Shown: positions 31,200-41,575 of the stretch, piece after piece
How positions within the stretch are numbered: the first letter of the stretch is position 1
Layout: every line of letters starts with the position of its first letter
Origin: Megascapheus bottae
Lineage: Eukaryota > Chordata > Mammalia > Rodentia > Geomyidae
Length of the DNA: 64,000 nucleotides
Assembly: GCA_024803745.1 (NCBI GenBank)
Contig: JANJXV010000039.1
Span: 9,268,001-9,332,000, forward strand
Direction: 5' to 3'
Notes under the pieces: generated by a model
What the model was told of the DNA's origin: nothing
Databases searched by the model: none
The model's input: the letters and a program-made list of their open reading frames with translations, nothing else
Position numbers and translations under genes: made by a program

Positions 31200-31300
31200 A
31201 GGTTGGGGGTGGGCAGAGAGAAAAGAAAGAATGAATGAAAGAAAGGAAAGAAAGAGGAAGGAAGAGAAGGAGGAAAAAGGAAGGAAGAAAGAAAAAGATT
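31200..31300. repeat. Purine-rich (GAAA/GGAA)n tract
   Basis: Extends the tail of the preceding SINE. Confidence 0.85.
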
Positions 31301-32077
31301 CTCAATGTTTGGCATATTTATTTTTAAAAAGTAATAATGTCCCCTGTTGGGCCTTTCTAAAAGCTGAAGTATTTTAAAAAAAATCCTAAAACCACTCTTA
31401 TCCTTTGAAGTGGCATTTCTTTTCTGGGGATTTATCCTAAAGTGACACAAAGGTATACAGCAAGAATGTTCACTTCAACATTCTTTAAAATTGGGGAGAG
31501 GAAAAAAAAAAGAATGACTGAAATTTCCAACTTGGAAACTGGTTATATAAATTATGATAAATATATGTGAAGGAATGCGGTAGAGATGTCAAAAGCAGAA
31601 GAGAAACAGATCTATTACCAGCACAAAGGTATCCGTGATATATAAAACGATTAAACAGGTTATGTGCGGTAGGCATCAAGATGATTGCATTTTTATAAAA
31701 TAAATGTGACTTATGGGTTTATAAATGCAAAGTGAATGGAAGAGACCCCATCTCTATCACAGTACAGGGAGTGAGAGCTTTGGAAGAATGCACTCAGTTG
31801 TAAGGCTTTTGTTTTCTTCTTCCTGCTCATGTCCAGACATTTATTTCGTCAAGGAATTGCTGAGAAGCAGTGAAGCTGGAGATGGAGATGCTGGGATGAG
31901 ATCCCCCTCAAGCGGGTGTGGTGAGGTATTTGCTGGACTCCTCTGGTACCCCCTCATCTGGAACCCTAGGTGAAAATGACCCAGATGAAGCTGAGTTTGC
32001 AGCATCCAGGACTCTGCCAGCCATCTGTGATCTAAGCCCAAGAGGCAAGGATTTCTTTTCATCAGGTTTGAACTCAT
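31301..32077. other. Unique sequence
   Basis: About 0.78 kb. The part at 31430-31560 (GGGGATTTATCCTAAAGTGA, TTCACTTCAACATTC) resembles L1 3'-end text but is too diverged to assign. Confidence 0.4.
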
Positions 32078-32175
32078 GGCCCGAGGCTGTAGCTTAAGGG
32101 GTAGGGCAGTAGCCTTGAGCTTCTGAAGAGCTCAGAGACAGCGCCCAGGCCCAGAGTTCAAGCCCCATGACTGAT
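32078..32175 (+). mobile_element. Solitary Geo monomer
   Basis: GGCTGTAGCTTAAGGGGTAG ... AGAGTTCAAGCCCCATGACTG, no left half. Confidence 0.8.
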
Positions 32176-32211
32176 GGGGGGGGGACGGGGGACGGGGGGG
32201 GGTAGGTGGGG
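32176..32211 (+). other. Potential G-quadruplex
   Basis: G-runs of 9, 5, 9 and 4 separated by AC, AC and TAGGT on the plus strand. Confidence 0.75.
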
Positions 32212-32443
32212 AGGCTGGGTATTGGTGGCTCACATCTGTAATTCTAGCTACTCAGGAGGCTGAGATCCAGGGATCGCAGGTCAAAGCCAGTTCTGCAGGA
32301 AAGTCCGTGAGACTTTTATGTCCAGTGAACCACCAGAAAACAGAAGTGGAATTGTGGCTCAGAATGGTAGAGCACTAGCCTTGAGCAAAAGAACTCGGGG
32401 ACAGCATCCAGATCCTAGGTTCAAGCCCTAGGACCAACAAAAG
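32212..32443 (+). mobile_element. B1L-Geo SINE
   Basis: Forward dimer starting GGCTGGGTATTGGTGGC. Confidence 0.9.
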
Positions 32444-33387
32444 AAAGGGCGAGGAGGACAGGGAGGAATATCACTGGGGATTTGGTCCCAGACAGAGAAC
32501 ACAGCTGGCAGAAGATAGTTTAGGGTAAGGGAAGCCCCCAAGAGCCCAGGATCATGGGCTGAGTTCCATAGAACTGAGAGGGAGCTGGCATGCAGTTGAT
32601 TTGAGGGGTCTGGGGAGGAAGTCCTACGAGAAGTAAGAGAAAAGGGTCCCCCAGGGCCTCACCCCTAGGCCCACAGAGCACTCTGCGTCTGCAACAGATC
32701 TTCAGAGCTGTCCCCAATACAGGCAGGAGGACAGGGCCTTTGCACCCCCACATGAGCCCATCAGGGCCTGCAGGACACAGTGTGATCTTGAGCAGGTGGT
32801 GTTCTGAAACGCAGGGTAATTGTTGGTGCATCCTTTCCCCTAGCATCTATGAGAGATATTCCCAGAATCCTTTGCAGGACCTTAGCCTGAAAGATGGGTC
32901 TAGGTATCATGGTGTCAGTCAGCAGGGAAGCAGCGTGCAGGAAAGGTGCCCGGTGCCAGGTGCCAGGTGGGGATCCAAGAATCCCAAAGTGGGGGCCCCT
33001 CTGGAAAGAGGCCAGAGGTGGCTTTGTAGGCAAAGCCATGTAAGAAGGGATAGAGAGGCTCATGATAAAAATTCACTCACATCCCCCGCATTTATTTGAA
33101 ACAGAACATTAATTCTGACTGTCATTAGAGTCCATTTCAATTTTGTAATAACATAAAAAGTTAAGAGTCTAATTTATTCATACAAATCTTGTTAGCATCC
33201 AATTTCCACATAATGTAACATATTCCTTAAAAAGCTGACAAAGCAGGAGAAATTAAAAACATTTAAAAAAATAAAAGAAAAAGACATTCAAGGACTCCTC
33301 TCATTAAAACAGTCAAAGGTGAGGAGGAATGAAGCGACCAGGGCATTCCAGAAGGGGCTGGGAGCTTGAAACAAGAACATGAAATTA
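32444..33387. other. Unique sequence, SINE-free
   Basis: About 0.95 kb. The GC-rich first half (32480-33060) shows no splice-bounded coding segment; the AT-rich second half (33080-33300) may be regulatory. Nothing firm. Confidence 0.45.
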
Positions 33388-33456
33388 GCCAAGTACTGTG
33401 GCTTATGCCTGTAATCCTAGCTACACAGGAGCCTCAGGTCTGAGGATAGCAGGTAG
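33388..33456 (+). mobile_element. B1L left-monomer fragment
   Basis: Forward left half, GTGGCTTATGCCTGTAATCC. Confidence 0.8.
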
Positions 33457-33555
33457 AACTTTTGTGCTCAGGCTGGCCTTGCAACATGAGCCTCAGATCT
33501 CAGCCTCCTGATTAGCTAGGATTACAGACGTAAGCCACTGTGTCTATCCATTACA
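33457..33555 (-). mobile_element. B1L left-monomer fragment, inverted
   Basis: Reversed left half (CAGCCTCCTGATTAGCTAGG), making an inverted pair with the preceding fragment. Confidence 0.8.
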
Positions 33556-33726
33556 CTTTTTATGTGGCTGACTTTTTAAAAAACCATTCTGGTTGTGTTT
33601 TGGGAAGCATTTCTCATCCTGCCAAACAAATATTAATCTTCAGGTGAGAAATACATCTCTTAGGAAGGAATATATCCTGTTGGTTTTTATCTTTAGCACA
33701 TAAATAATGGCTTCTATTTTTTGATT

Positions 33727-33921
33727 TTTTTTTTTTTTGCCAGTCCTGGGCTTGAGCTCAGGGCCTGAGCACTGTCCTTGGACTTTCTCAAGGCTAGAGC
33801 TCTACCACTTGAGCTTCAGCACCACTTCTGGCATTTTTCTAAGTACGTGGTACCGAGGAATTAACCTTGGTCTTTGTGCATGCTAGGCAAGCACTCTACC
33901 ATTAGACCAAACTCCTGGCCC
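33727..33921 (-). mobile_element. IDL-Geo SINE
   Basis: Reversed near-consensus copy with T15 head; possible target-site duplication CTATTTTTT on both sides. Confidence 0.93.
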
Positions 33922-33944
33922 TATTTTTTTTATTGTTTTTGTTC

Positions 33945-34167
33945 GTTTGTTTGTTTTTCCAGTCTTAGGGCTTGAACTCTGGATCTGGGCACTGTCCCTG
34001 AGCTTCTCTAGCTCAAGGCTAGTTTTCTACCACTTGAGCCACAGCGCCACTTCTGGCTTTTTAAAGTAGTTTCTTAGAGATAAGAATATTTCCTGCCTGG
34101 GCTGGTTTCAATCAGAGATTCTCAGCTTTCAGACTCTTGAGTAGCTAGCCTCACAGGTGAATGCTCT
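33945..34167 (-). mobile_element. B1L-Geo SINE
   Basis: Reversed, diverged, with (GTTT)n head. Confidence 0.86.
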
Positions 34168-34415
34168 GCTGTGCCTTCTGTTTTAATTACCTGGTGTCTG
34201 GGTAGCCTTCCCCAAAGCCTCATTTTCCTTAATTTAATCTGCCCTCATTTTCCCCTAAAATGACTTTGGCCCCTTAATCTTAAGGAAAGCAGATGAATGA
34301 ATAGTCCTGTATTTGGTTTAAGCTTACATTTTCTGAATTCTTGGCAGCCAATTACCATGCCTCATTTTCCCTACTCTAGCCTGCCTCACCAGTACCTAAA
34401 TTCAATCCCTAAGAC
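34168..34415. other. Unique sequence
   Basis: Start of a SINE-free interval; nothing recognised. Confidence 0.4.
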
Positions 34416-34463
34416 AGTCAGTCAGACAGACAGACAGACAGACACACACACACACACACACAC
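34416..34463. repeat. (CAGA)n(CA)n compound microsatellite
   Basis: CAGT, CAGA and CA units in series. Confidence 0.93.
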
Positions 34464-34589
34464 AGCTGGAGAGATAGTTTAGGCCTGGCTCCCATGCCTC
34501 AAGGGGCTCCTACCACATCCCAGTCTGCCCACATCAGCCCTTCCATGGCCTCCATAGAAGCAGCCTGCTTCTAGCACATTCTCTTCACA

Positions 34590-34960
34590 AATTCATGGTG
34601 GAGAGCCTGTAACTCCTCTTAATTACCAGTCTGCGGTGTTTGCATTAGGTAACTGTCACCCTGTAATTTACCCATACGCGGGCTTTAATTGTACATTAAT
34701 CTTTCCTACACGCCACTCCCCTGCTTAGGATTTTGTACCAGCAGCCGTTGGGACTATTTTGTTTATGCTGCAACCTAAAATAGCTGATGAATAGAATTTG
34801 CACACTGACCCTCGCATTCCTCCCCCCCCCCCCCCGCCCCACTTCTTTTCTAGGATTACCTGCTGGGTGCTCAGACTGGAAAAGAAGCTTCTGTCACCTG
34901 CAGGACATCTTAAAATAACACATCATGGCTGAAACCAATTATTTCCTTTTATAATAGTAT
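34590..34960. promoter_or_regulatory. Candidate conserved non-coding element
   Basis: CTCTTAATTACCAG, GTTTGCATTAGG, GTAATTTACCC and GGGCTTTAATTGTACATTAA give several homeodomain-type cores with isolated CpGs (CATACGCGGGC). A C14 run lies inside, near 34823. Confidence 0.4.
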
Positions 34961-34976
34961 TTATTTGGTGAGTTAT

Positions 34977-35203
34977 AGGTGTGTGCTGGTACTTGAACTT
35001 ACAGCACCTGGACGTTAGCAATCCAGCAACTTTTTCATTCAAGGCTGATGCTCTACTATTCGAGCTGTACCTCTACTTCTAACTTTGTGCTGGTTCATTG
35101 GAGATAAGAGTCTCATACCTGCCCAGCCTGGCTTCAAACCTCAATCCTCAGATCTCAGCCTCCTGAGTAGCTAGCATGACAGGTGTGAACCACTGGCACT
35201 CAG
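34977..35203 (-). mobile_element. B1L-Geo SINE, old
   Basis: Reversed, heavily diverged right monomer. Confidence 0.83.
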
Positions 35204-36136
35204 GGTGGCTATGGATTGTAAAGAAAAGCTCAGCTCCAACAAGCAGTCTGCTGGTCCCTTCCTCTGGGTGTCCTGTTCCCGGCCTTTCTCTTAAACTCCA
35301 GCCTGCCCATGGGTCAAGAGAGCCCATAGCGAGGGCTAAGGGCAGCGTGAGAGTCTAAGAAACCCGCCAGCCCCAAGGTTCCAAGGTCACTTTGGAAAGC
35401 TACGAAGGAGAACTATAAATTACAAAGCCCCTGGATGTCTGCCAGGGCCCCAGGAAGCTACATTTAGCATATCATTCTCCTAGCAGCTAGGAGAAAGAGG
35501 AAAAAAAAAAAAAAGCCTTAACTCCCTTTCTGAGAAATTTGAATGGAATTTGTTACAAGAACATTGTGATTGAAATATCACCAATTGGCTTTGCATGACA
35601 ACTCAGCAGTAGAGATGGAGAGCAATAGAGAATTGGGGGGTGTCTGCTGTGCTGGGGGGAGATAGGAAAAGTATTTGTGGGCATGGTGATTGTGATCTCT
35701 AATCGGTTGTGGGGGGCAGTGAGGGAGCCCCATAAAATATTTATAAAAAGCCAGATGAAGCCTTAGCTTGGCAATGAGCATATCATAACAGATTCAAAAA
35801 AAACAGGCCTTGACATTTGCCCAAGATCAAATTTCTCCCTGGAGAAAACCCTTGGAGCTGACAGCAATTCCCACCCCACCCCTGCAGCCTCCCAGCTTTT
35901 AGCCTAGGTAATTAATACAAGGATGCCAAGGAGATCTGGGAATGGAGAAAGTAGAATTCAGGCGCCCAAGGCCACGGTCTTCCTTTGTTACAAACACAGC
36001 CAGTGTTTCCTTCTGTTGTGAATGTTTTTTAATACGGGGGAAAGGACATGAGTTTTGATTTATTTTTTAAAATAGTTAAACAGTATTCAATGGGTGAAAC
36101 AAAAGCTTAATTGATTTATGTTTGATAGGTTGGTTT

Positions 36137-36137
<1 letters not shown>
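35204..36137. other. SINE-free sequence, partly AT-rich
   Basis: About 0.93 kb; 35520-35620 and 35900-36130 could be regulatory. No exon found. Confidence 0.42.
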
Positions 36138-36179
<42 letters not shown>

Positions 36180-36274
36180 ACGCGTGCTGGTCCTGGGATT
36201 TGACTCTGGGACTTGGGGGCTTAAGATTGGTGTGCTCTACCACTTGAGCCACAGTGTCACGTCTATGATGAGGT
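36138..36274 (-). mobile_element. Geo monomer with a (TG)n tail
   Basis: (TG)21 at 36138-36178, then GCTGGTCCTGGGATTTGAC ... CCACTTGAGCCACAG. Left monomer absent. Confidence 0.85.
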
Positions 36275-36471
36275 TTTTTGATACTAAATTTGGGTAAAGA
36301 TGAGAAAATACAGCCAGGATTCTAGACACAGGAAGTAGCCCAGTAAACAATAATAAAAGCAATAAAATAAAATAAAGTCTTTGTCCCGGGGGGAGGGAGG
36401 AGGTCACTTAGGTAACACTTTTGGTTTCTTTCTGGACACCCTGAGAAGAGGGGACAGTGCATTAGAATGGA
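36275..36471. other. Unique sequence
   Basis: Contains an (AATA)n-type run near 36345-36375. Confidence 0.35.
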
Positions 36472-36697
36472 GATCGCTGGTGGCTCAGGCCTGTATCCCA
36501 GTCACAAAGGAGGCTGAGATGTGAGGATCTGAGTTCAAAGTCAGCCTTCATGGCTTCTACAACCTGTGAGACTCTTATCTCCAATTAATCACCAAAAAGC
36601 TGTGGTTCAAGTGGTAAAGCACCAGCCTTGAGTGGAAAAAGCTAAGAGACAGTGCTTTAGGCCTCGAGTTCGAGCCCCAGGACTAGCACAAACAAAA
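36472..36697 (+). mobile_element. B1L-Geo SINE
   Basis: Forward, linker shortened. Confidence 0.88.
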
Positions 36698-36810
36698 AGA
36701 GAACTATCAGGTATGTTAGATGTTCCTTTTGGAAATGTGGGTCTCCTGTATCTGCTGAGGGGTTCATCATCCAGGCTAAGGGAAGTTCAGGATCCATAGC
36801 AGGTCCCCTT

Positions 36811-36812
<2 letters not shown>
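36698..36812. other. Short unique sequence
   Basis: Nothing recognised. Confidence 0.3.
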
Positions 36813-36866
<54 letters not shown>

Positions 36867-37035
36867 GGTATAGGGGCTTGAACTCAGGATCTGGGCCCTG
36901 TTCCTTAGCATTTCCCCTTCAAGGCTGGCACTCTACCAACCTGAGCCACAGCTCCACTTCTGGCTTTTTTGGTGATTGGTTGGAGATGAGAGTCTCTTGG
37001 ACTTTCCTGGCTAGGCTGGCTTGGAGGCTCCCCAT
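36813..37035 (-). mobile_element. B1L-Geo SINE with a (TG)n tail
   Basis: (TG)26 at 36813-36865, then a reversed copy truncated in its left monomer. Confidence 0.88.
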
Positions 37036-37089
37036 TTCAGGGTGGCTTTTTTTTTTTTATGAAAAAGATTTCCAGCCTACAACCAGGAC

Positions 37090-37480
37090 TGAGAGTGGAG
37101 AAACATAAAATACTGCCCACATCCAGCGCCAAAGCCCTTGGATTGTTTACGAGTCTGAAGCAAGGGCGATTTAGGTGGGTTTTGATAAACACTTCATACT
37201 CCACATCCTAAGAGAAGCGCAATGCTTGTCAAGCGTGCATGTTTATGAGCTGTCTGCCTATAAAACTTGCATGAAAGGTCCGTGCGTAATGTGGGTTTTG
37301 GCGGTAAATTGGCCCGATACATGGGTCAGTTGCATCAAATTAGCATCGACCCGTAAAACGTTACTGAGTAATTCCTCAAATCTGCCAAGTCTTCAAATCA
37401 ATTTTGCAGAAAGCATCAGGATTATATTTTTCCAACTTTGATAAACCTTTCATATTCGTTATCATACAAGGGCATAAATT
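37090..37480. promoter_or_regulatory. Strong candidate conserved non-coding element with forkhead motifs
   Basis: AT-leaning but keeps about a dozen CpGs in 350 bp (GGGCGATTTAG, GAGAAGCGCAATG, GTCCGTGCG, TTGGCGG, GGCCCGATAC, GCATCGACCCG, AAAACGTTAC). Forkhead-like sites include TGTTTAC at 37144-37150 and TGTTTAT at 37240-37246. Free of repeats. CpG retention at this base composition suggests constraint or protection from methylation. Function unknown. Confidence 0.5.
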
Positions 37481-37645
37481 TCTCTAATCTGTCTTCTCAC
37501 TAAAAAAAAAAACAAGAGTTTATTTTCCCCTCAAACTGCTTTTAGCTTTTCCATCTTTGTAGGTCTGCCTACACATCACACAAGCAATGTGTGTGTGTGT
37601 CATCGATTCATTTGTTGGCCTATATTTATATAATTACATTTTATT
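37481..37645. other. Unique sequence
   Basis: Short TG run at about 37589-37600. Confidence 0.35.
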
Positions 37646-37873
37646 TTATTTTGCTGGTCCTGGGGCTTGAACTCAGGGCCTGAGCCTTGTCCCTGTGCTG
37701 CTTTTTTTTTTTTTTTTTGCCTCAAGGCTCACATTATACCACATGAGCTAGATGCTTAATTGAAGATAAGAGTCTCTGGGATGAGTCCCCTGTCCCTGCT
37801 GGCTTTGAACCACAGTCTTCAGATCTCAGCCTCCCGAGGAGCTAGGATAACAGGTATGAGCTACCAGCACTTG
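37646..37873 (-). mobile_element. B1L-Geo SINE
   Basis: Reversed, with a T18 insertion inside the Geo monomer. Confidence 0.88.
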
Positions 37874-38204
37874 GTTGGTCTGTTTTAAATCAAGCCATAT
37901 TGAAGTTGGAGAGATGTCGGCAGGCAGGCAAGAATATACCTCCAAACCCTGGCCTTTGGAGACCTGAGGTTCCATGTTCACCTCTTCCAGGAAGCCCTCC
38001 CAGAAGCTCTCTAATAAACTGGACCATTGCTTTAGAGCAGTATCCCTCAGGGAAGTTTCCATATTGCTAGTTTTCAGAGGTGAGGCTCACACTGAGTGGT
38101 CCATAAGGTATGAGGTGTGGGGCTCCTATCTCAATCCAAAGGTAACCAGCCTGGGGTGGAATAAAAGGGTAAAGGTGGTTGTCATGGCTGTCTGTTGATG
38201 TTTT
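37874..38204. other. Unique sequence at the start of a 2.7-kb SINE-free interval
   Basis: Nothing recognised. Confidence 0.4.
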
Positions 38205-38450
38205 AATTCAAGGATGAAGGAATGGAGAAGAGTTAAATAATAGGCATAGATTGTGCTTTCACGGCGGATGAATGGTCGTGAAATTAAATTTGCAGATAAA
38301 GCCAAACCTCACGAGGCTCCAAATCTAAGCAGGAAACAGTCAGATGGACTCGAGCAGGAGAAATGTAATTCACCACGCCACAGCCAAGGCAGGAAGTAAT
38401 CCATGCTAAGTGACTTTTCGAGAAATCGGTGTGAGAGCAGCTCCTTGGAG
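38205..38450. promoter_or_regulatory. Candidate conserved non-coding element
   Basis: Repeat-free, with CpGs in an AT-leaning context (TTTCACGGCGGATG, ATGGTCGTG, CTCACGAGG, TTTTCGAGAAATCGG) and TAAT-type cores (GAAATTAAATTTGC, GTAATTCACC). Confidence 0.43.
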
Positions 38451-38774
38451 GAATGGAGAGATAACGCCCAGCCACCTATAGCAGTCCCTGCACTGCCACA
38501 GGCTGGGGTGGGCACCCCTGGCACAATCACAGGAAGGGGACATGTGAAATCACAAAGGACACCTCACTTTCAGTCTCTGTCCATGGGATCCACAGACCTG
38601 GAAAGGGCTAACGGGACTGTCATGGGGCACAAACGGACCTGGGCCTAGGTGTTCCTAGAAGAAGGATGGTCTGGAAGAGAGGGCCAGGCACAAATGGGTG
38701 AAGATATCTGAAAGGAATCCAGCCTATTAGCTCCAGCAAGTCAGAGACTCAGCCATACCAACCCATTGGTTCCA
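38451..38774. other. Unique sequence
   Basis: Nothing recognised. Confidence 0.4.
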
Positions 38775-38990
38775 TCAGCGTAGACTGTTCTGAGCATTAG
38801 TTGTACCAGTTTAGACAGAATAGCTCCCATCATCCCCTGGCTCAAGCAGTGTAGACAGACTGAGTTTAACCAAGGGACAAGAGTGGCTTGCACCATAAAC
38901 GAGGGAGCCTTGGACAGTGTAGACAGCATACCTGCTGGGTTCATTGGCTCACTCAGTGTAGACAGACTGGTTCAGGAAGTAGAGAGACAG
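38775..38990. repeat. Decayed minisatellite, core CAGTGTAGACAG
   Basis: The 12-nt core recurs at 38776, 38807, 38847, 38915 and 38954 (spacings 31, 40, 68 and 39; 68 is about two units), with shared flanks such as TTGGCTCA and ACTG. A sixth, weaker unit may sit near 38980. Confidence 0.75.
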
Positions 38991-40586
38991 AGAGGAATGG
39001 GAGGGAGTGGGGAGGAGAAATACCATAAAGCTTTTTGAACCTACCTTCCAATGACCTAAAAGCCTCCCCTAAAGCTCTACCTCTTAAAGGTCCAGAATAT
39101 TTACCAATGCTACCAGGCTGCCTGAATCACTGACCAAGGCAAGGCAGACCTTGCCTGTGTTATGCATTGATATTTTCCCCCAAGGCAGGCACCCCACAGA
39201 GTTCACCTGTCCCTGTCTATGTTGAGCCATCATAAAGCACCATTCTTAGTTCACGCTCCTCCCAGCCAACACAAACAGACTGGACCCACCAAGGTGTTTC
39301 TGCACCACCACTGTGGGTCTCTCTCTTGCTTTCATTAAACCATCCCCTCCCCTCCACTGTGATTAGCACTTGCTGGGTGCCTGGGCACAGCCCTGGAGAA
39401 AGAGTCTCAGTAGTCACAAGACTGAGCCGATGAGTGCTGTCCGGACAGATGAGTCAGCCCCTCACCCCAAAGAGGCAGCTTCCCAGATGAAGATTATTTG
39501 TCTGTCGGGCATGAGTCGCTCTGCTGGGGTTCATGACTATGGGCAGAGAAGGTTCTCCTGTGCCACCCACCTTGCTAATGAACATGCCAGAATGTCCACC
39601 TGGAGGTCCACAGACAACAGAGAGAACCCAAGAGAACCAGGCTAACCCTGAAGGGCCAAAGGAAAAACCAGCCCAGTCCTTGAGGTTAAGAGCCCAGGAG
39701 TCAGAAGAAATCAGCTCTAGACAGACCTGGGGTGGGGATGGGGGTGGGACAAGGTATAGATCATAATTCTTAGCAGCTTCTCCTTGCCTCTCATCATTCC
39801 CCATCCCCAATGTCTGGCAGAGCCAGGGAGCAGCTGGCTCAGGCCCAGACAAAGCTGGGACAAGGTGACAATGACCTGGTCTGATGCCTGCAGCTCAGCA
39901 ACAGCTAAGCTCAGGGCCCATAGCCAGCAATGTGGGCACAACAGGAAGCAGGTGACTCACAGGCCTATAACTACCACTCACCCCCCCCCAACTCTGGAAG
40001 ACAGAGCCTGGGGGACTCCGTTAATATGTGGAGGGAAAGCTGGGGCCTGCGCAGGGCTGCAGATAGCCCCAGGAAACTCCCACACAATCAGAGGAGTGGG
40101 TGAGCTCTGAGCTCTCAAAGGAGGGAACAAGGGACAGCTTGGCTCCCATAGGCCAGAAAAAGAAGAGGGCTGAGTGCAAAGGACAGGCACAAGTAGTTGT
40201 TTTCTGGGGCAGGTGCCAGCCAGCTGCTGGGTTAGATCAATTGCATGGTAGGTGGAGGGCCTTTCAGGAAGCTAAAGAGATGAAGGCCAGACTTGGGCCA
40301 TACAGCAGGTTTCCAGGATCAACTTCAGAGGACAGTGGGTATCAGAGCTCAGTGAATGGACAAAGACGAAGGTAAAGGGCCCAGAACAGAGCAGACAGGA
40401 GACAGCTGTCTGCTTAGTCTCCCGGGCTCAACTCACAGGTAAGAGCAAGAAGCAAAGGACCATGGGACTGGCCTCTAGTGGTTTGGCCCCATAACAGAGT
40501 CCTAAGCACAGATTGCCCCTTATCATGTACCAGCCCAAACCGCCAAAGTTATAAGGTGAATGTCAAGAAAAAGACAGCCTACTGGT
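38991..40586. other. SINE-free, moderately GC-rich unique sequence
   Basis: About 1.6 kb without SINEs. Short open frames exist on both strands, but none has splice sites or recognisable protein similarity. May be unannotated regulatory or lncRNA sequence. Confidence 0.4.
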
Positions 40587-40750
40587 AGGGGCTCACCCCG
40601 GCCATCCTAGTTACTCAGGAGGACGAGATCTGAGGAGCACTGTTTGAAGTCAACTTGGGGAAGGAAAGTCCATGGTACAGCACTAGGCTTGAATGTAAAA
40701 GCTAAGGAACAGCAGCCAGGCCCTGAGTTTGAGCCCCAGTACAGACAGGA
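40587..40750 (+). mobile_element. B1L-Geo SINE, deleted at the monomer junction
   Basis: GTTACTCAGGAGGACGAGATC, then jumps to GGTACAGCACTAGGCTTGA. Confidence 0.85.
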
Positions 40751-41015
40751 GCCACGTGGTACCCAGATCAATGTGGACAATTTGATTTTGTTCAAATAAA
40801 TGTCACTCACCAGAGCCCAATTCTGGCCATGGTTTGGCAGGAAAAGGAGGAAGTGCCTTCAGTCTTGGGTCCCGATCAACCGCCAATTCTCAGCCATGAA
40901 CGATCTTCCGGATGGACAAGAATGGAGATGCAGACTCAGCCTGCCAGCCCCAGAGGGTAGCTTCATTTTGCCACTCCAGCCCCAGACTTACACCCAATCA
41001 CTTTGTAACTCCCCA
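40751..41015. other. Unique sequence
   Basis: Nothing recognised. Confidence 0.35.
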
Positions 41016-41024
41016 AAAGATACC

Positions 41025-41099
41025 TTTTTTTTTTAAGAATTTATTAATGTTGGTTTTTACATCATATTTTAGATGACACGTTTAACAAACGAGTGCCCG
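41025..41099 (-). mobile_element. Short unclassified retroposon with target-site duplication
   Basis: A T10 head (A tail on the minus strand), then 65 bp shared with the 23.93-kb element. Flanked by AAAGATACC at 41016-41024 and 41100-41108. On the minus strand it ends AATAAATTCTT(A)n. Confidence 0.8.
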
Positions 41100-41114
41100 A
41101 AAGATACCTTTTAT

Positions 41115-41268
41115 TTTGTGCCAGTCCTGGGGCTTGAACTCAGGACTTAGGTGCTGTCCCTGAGCTCTTCAGCTCAAGGCTATCAGTGCCCTGACTGGCT
41201 TTGAACCCTGATCCTCAGATCTCAGCTTCCTGAGTAGATAGGATTACAGGTGTGAGCCACGTGCCTGG
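41115..41268 (-). mobile_element. B1L-Geo SINE, internally deleted
   Basis: Reversed; the middle (Geo A box and linker) is missing. Confidence 0.87.
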
Positions 41269-41277
41269 CCTGAGCTT

Positions 41278-41385
41278 TTTTTTTTTTTTTTTTTTTTTTT
41301 TTCCTATGTATGTGGTACCGAGGAATCAAACCCTGGTCTTCGTGCATGCTAGGCAAGCACTCTACCACTAGCCAAACTCCCGGCC
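41278..41385 (-). mobile_element. Solitary IDL monomer with target-site duplication
   Basis: A T-rich head of nearly 30 nt, then GGTACCGAGGAATCAAACCC and GGCAAGCACTCTACCACTAG; no Geo half. Flanked by CCTGAGCTT (41269-41277 and 41386-41394). Confidence 0.9.
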
Positions 41386-41575
41386 CCTGAGCTTCTTTTT
41401 GATCAAGACTATCACTCTACCAATTGGAGCTACAATATCACTTCTGGCTTTTTCTGAACATTTAATTGTAGGTGAGAGTCTCACAGACTGGCTTCAAATC
41501 ATGATCGTCCGATCTCAAACTCCTGAGTAGTTAGGATGACAAGTGTGAGCCATCAGTGCCCAGCTTAAAAAAATA
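41386..41575 (-). mobile_element. B1L-Geo SINE, host of the IDL insertion
   Basis: Reversed copy from the middle of the Geo monomer to its 5' end. Confidence 0.85.

Noticed and set aside
31430..31560. Further L1 3' end
   Set aside because: A few phrases resemble L1, but the match is too short and diverged to annotate.
38775..38990. CRISPR-like array
   Set aside because: Repeat copies are imperfect and spacing irregular; the host is a mammal. It is a decayed minisatellite.
39454..39852. 132-residue minus-strand open frame as an exon
   Set aside because: No splice-site support, no recognisable domain, and an overlapping opposite frame of similar length.
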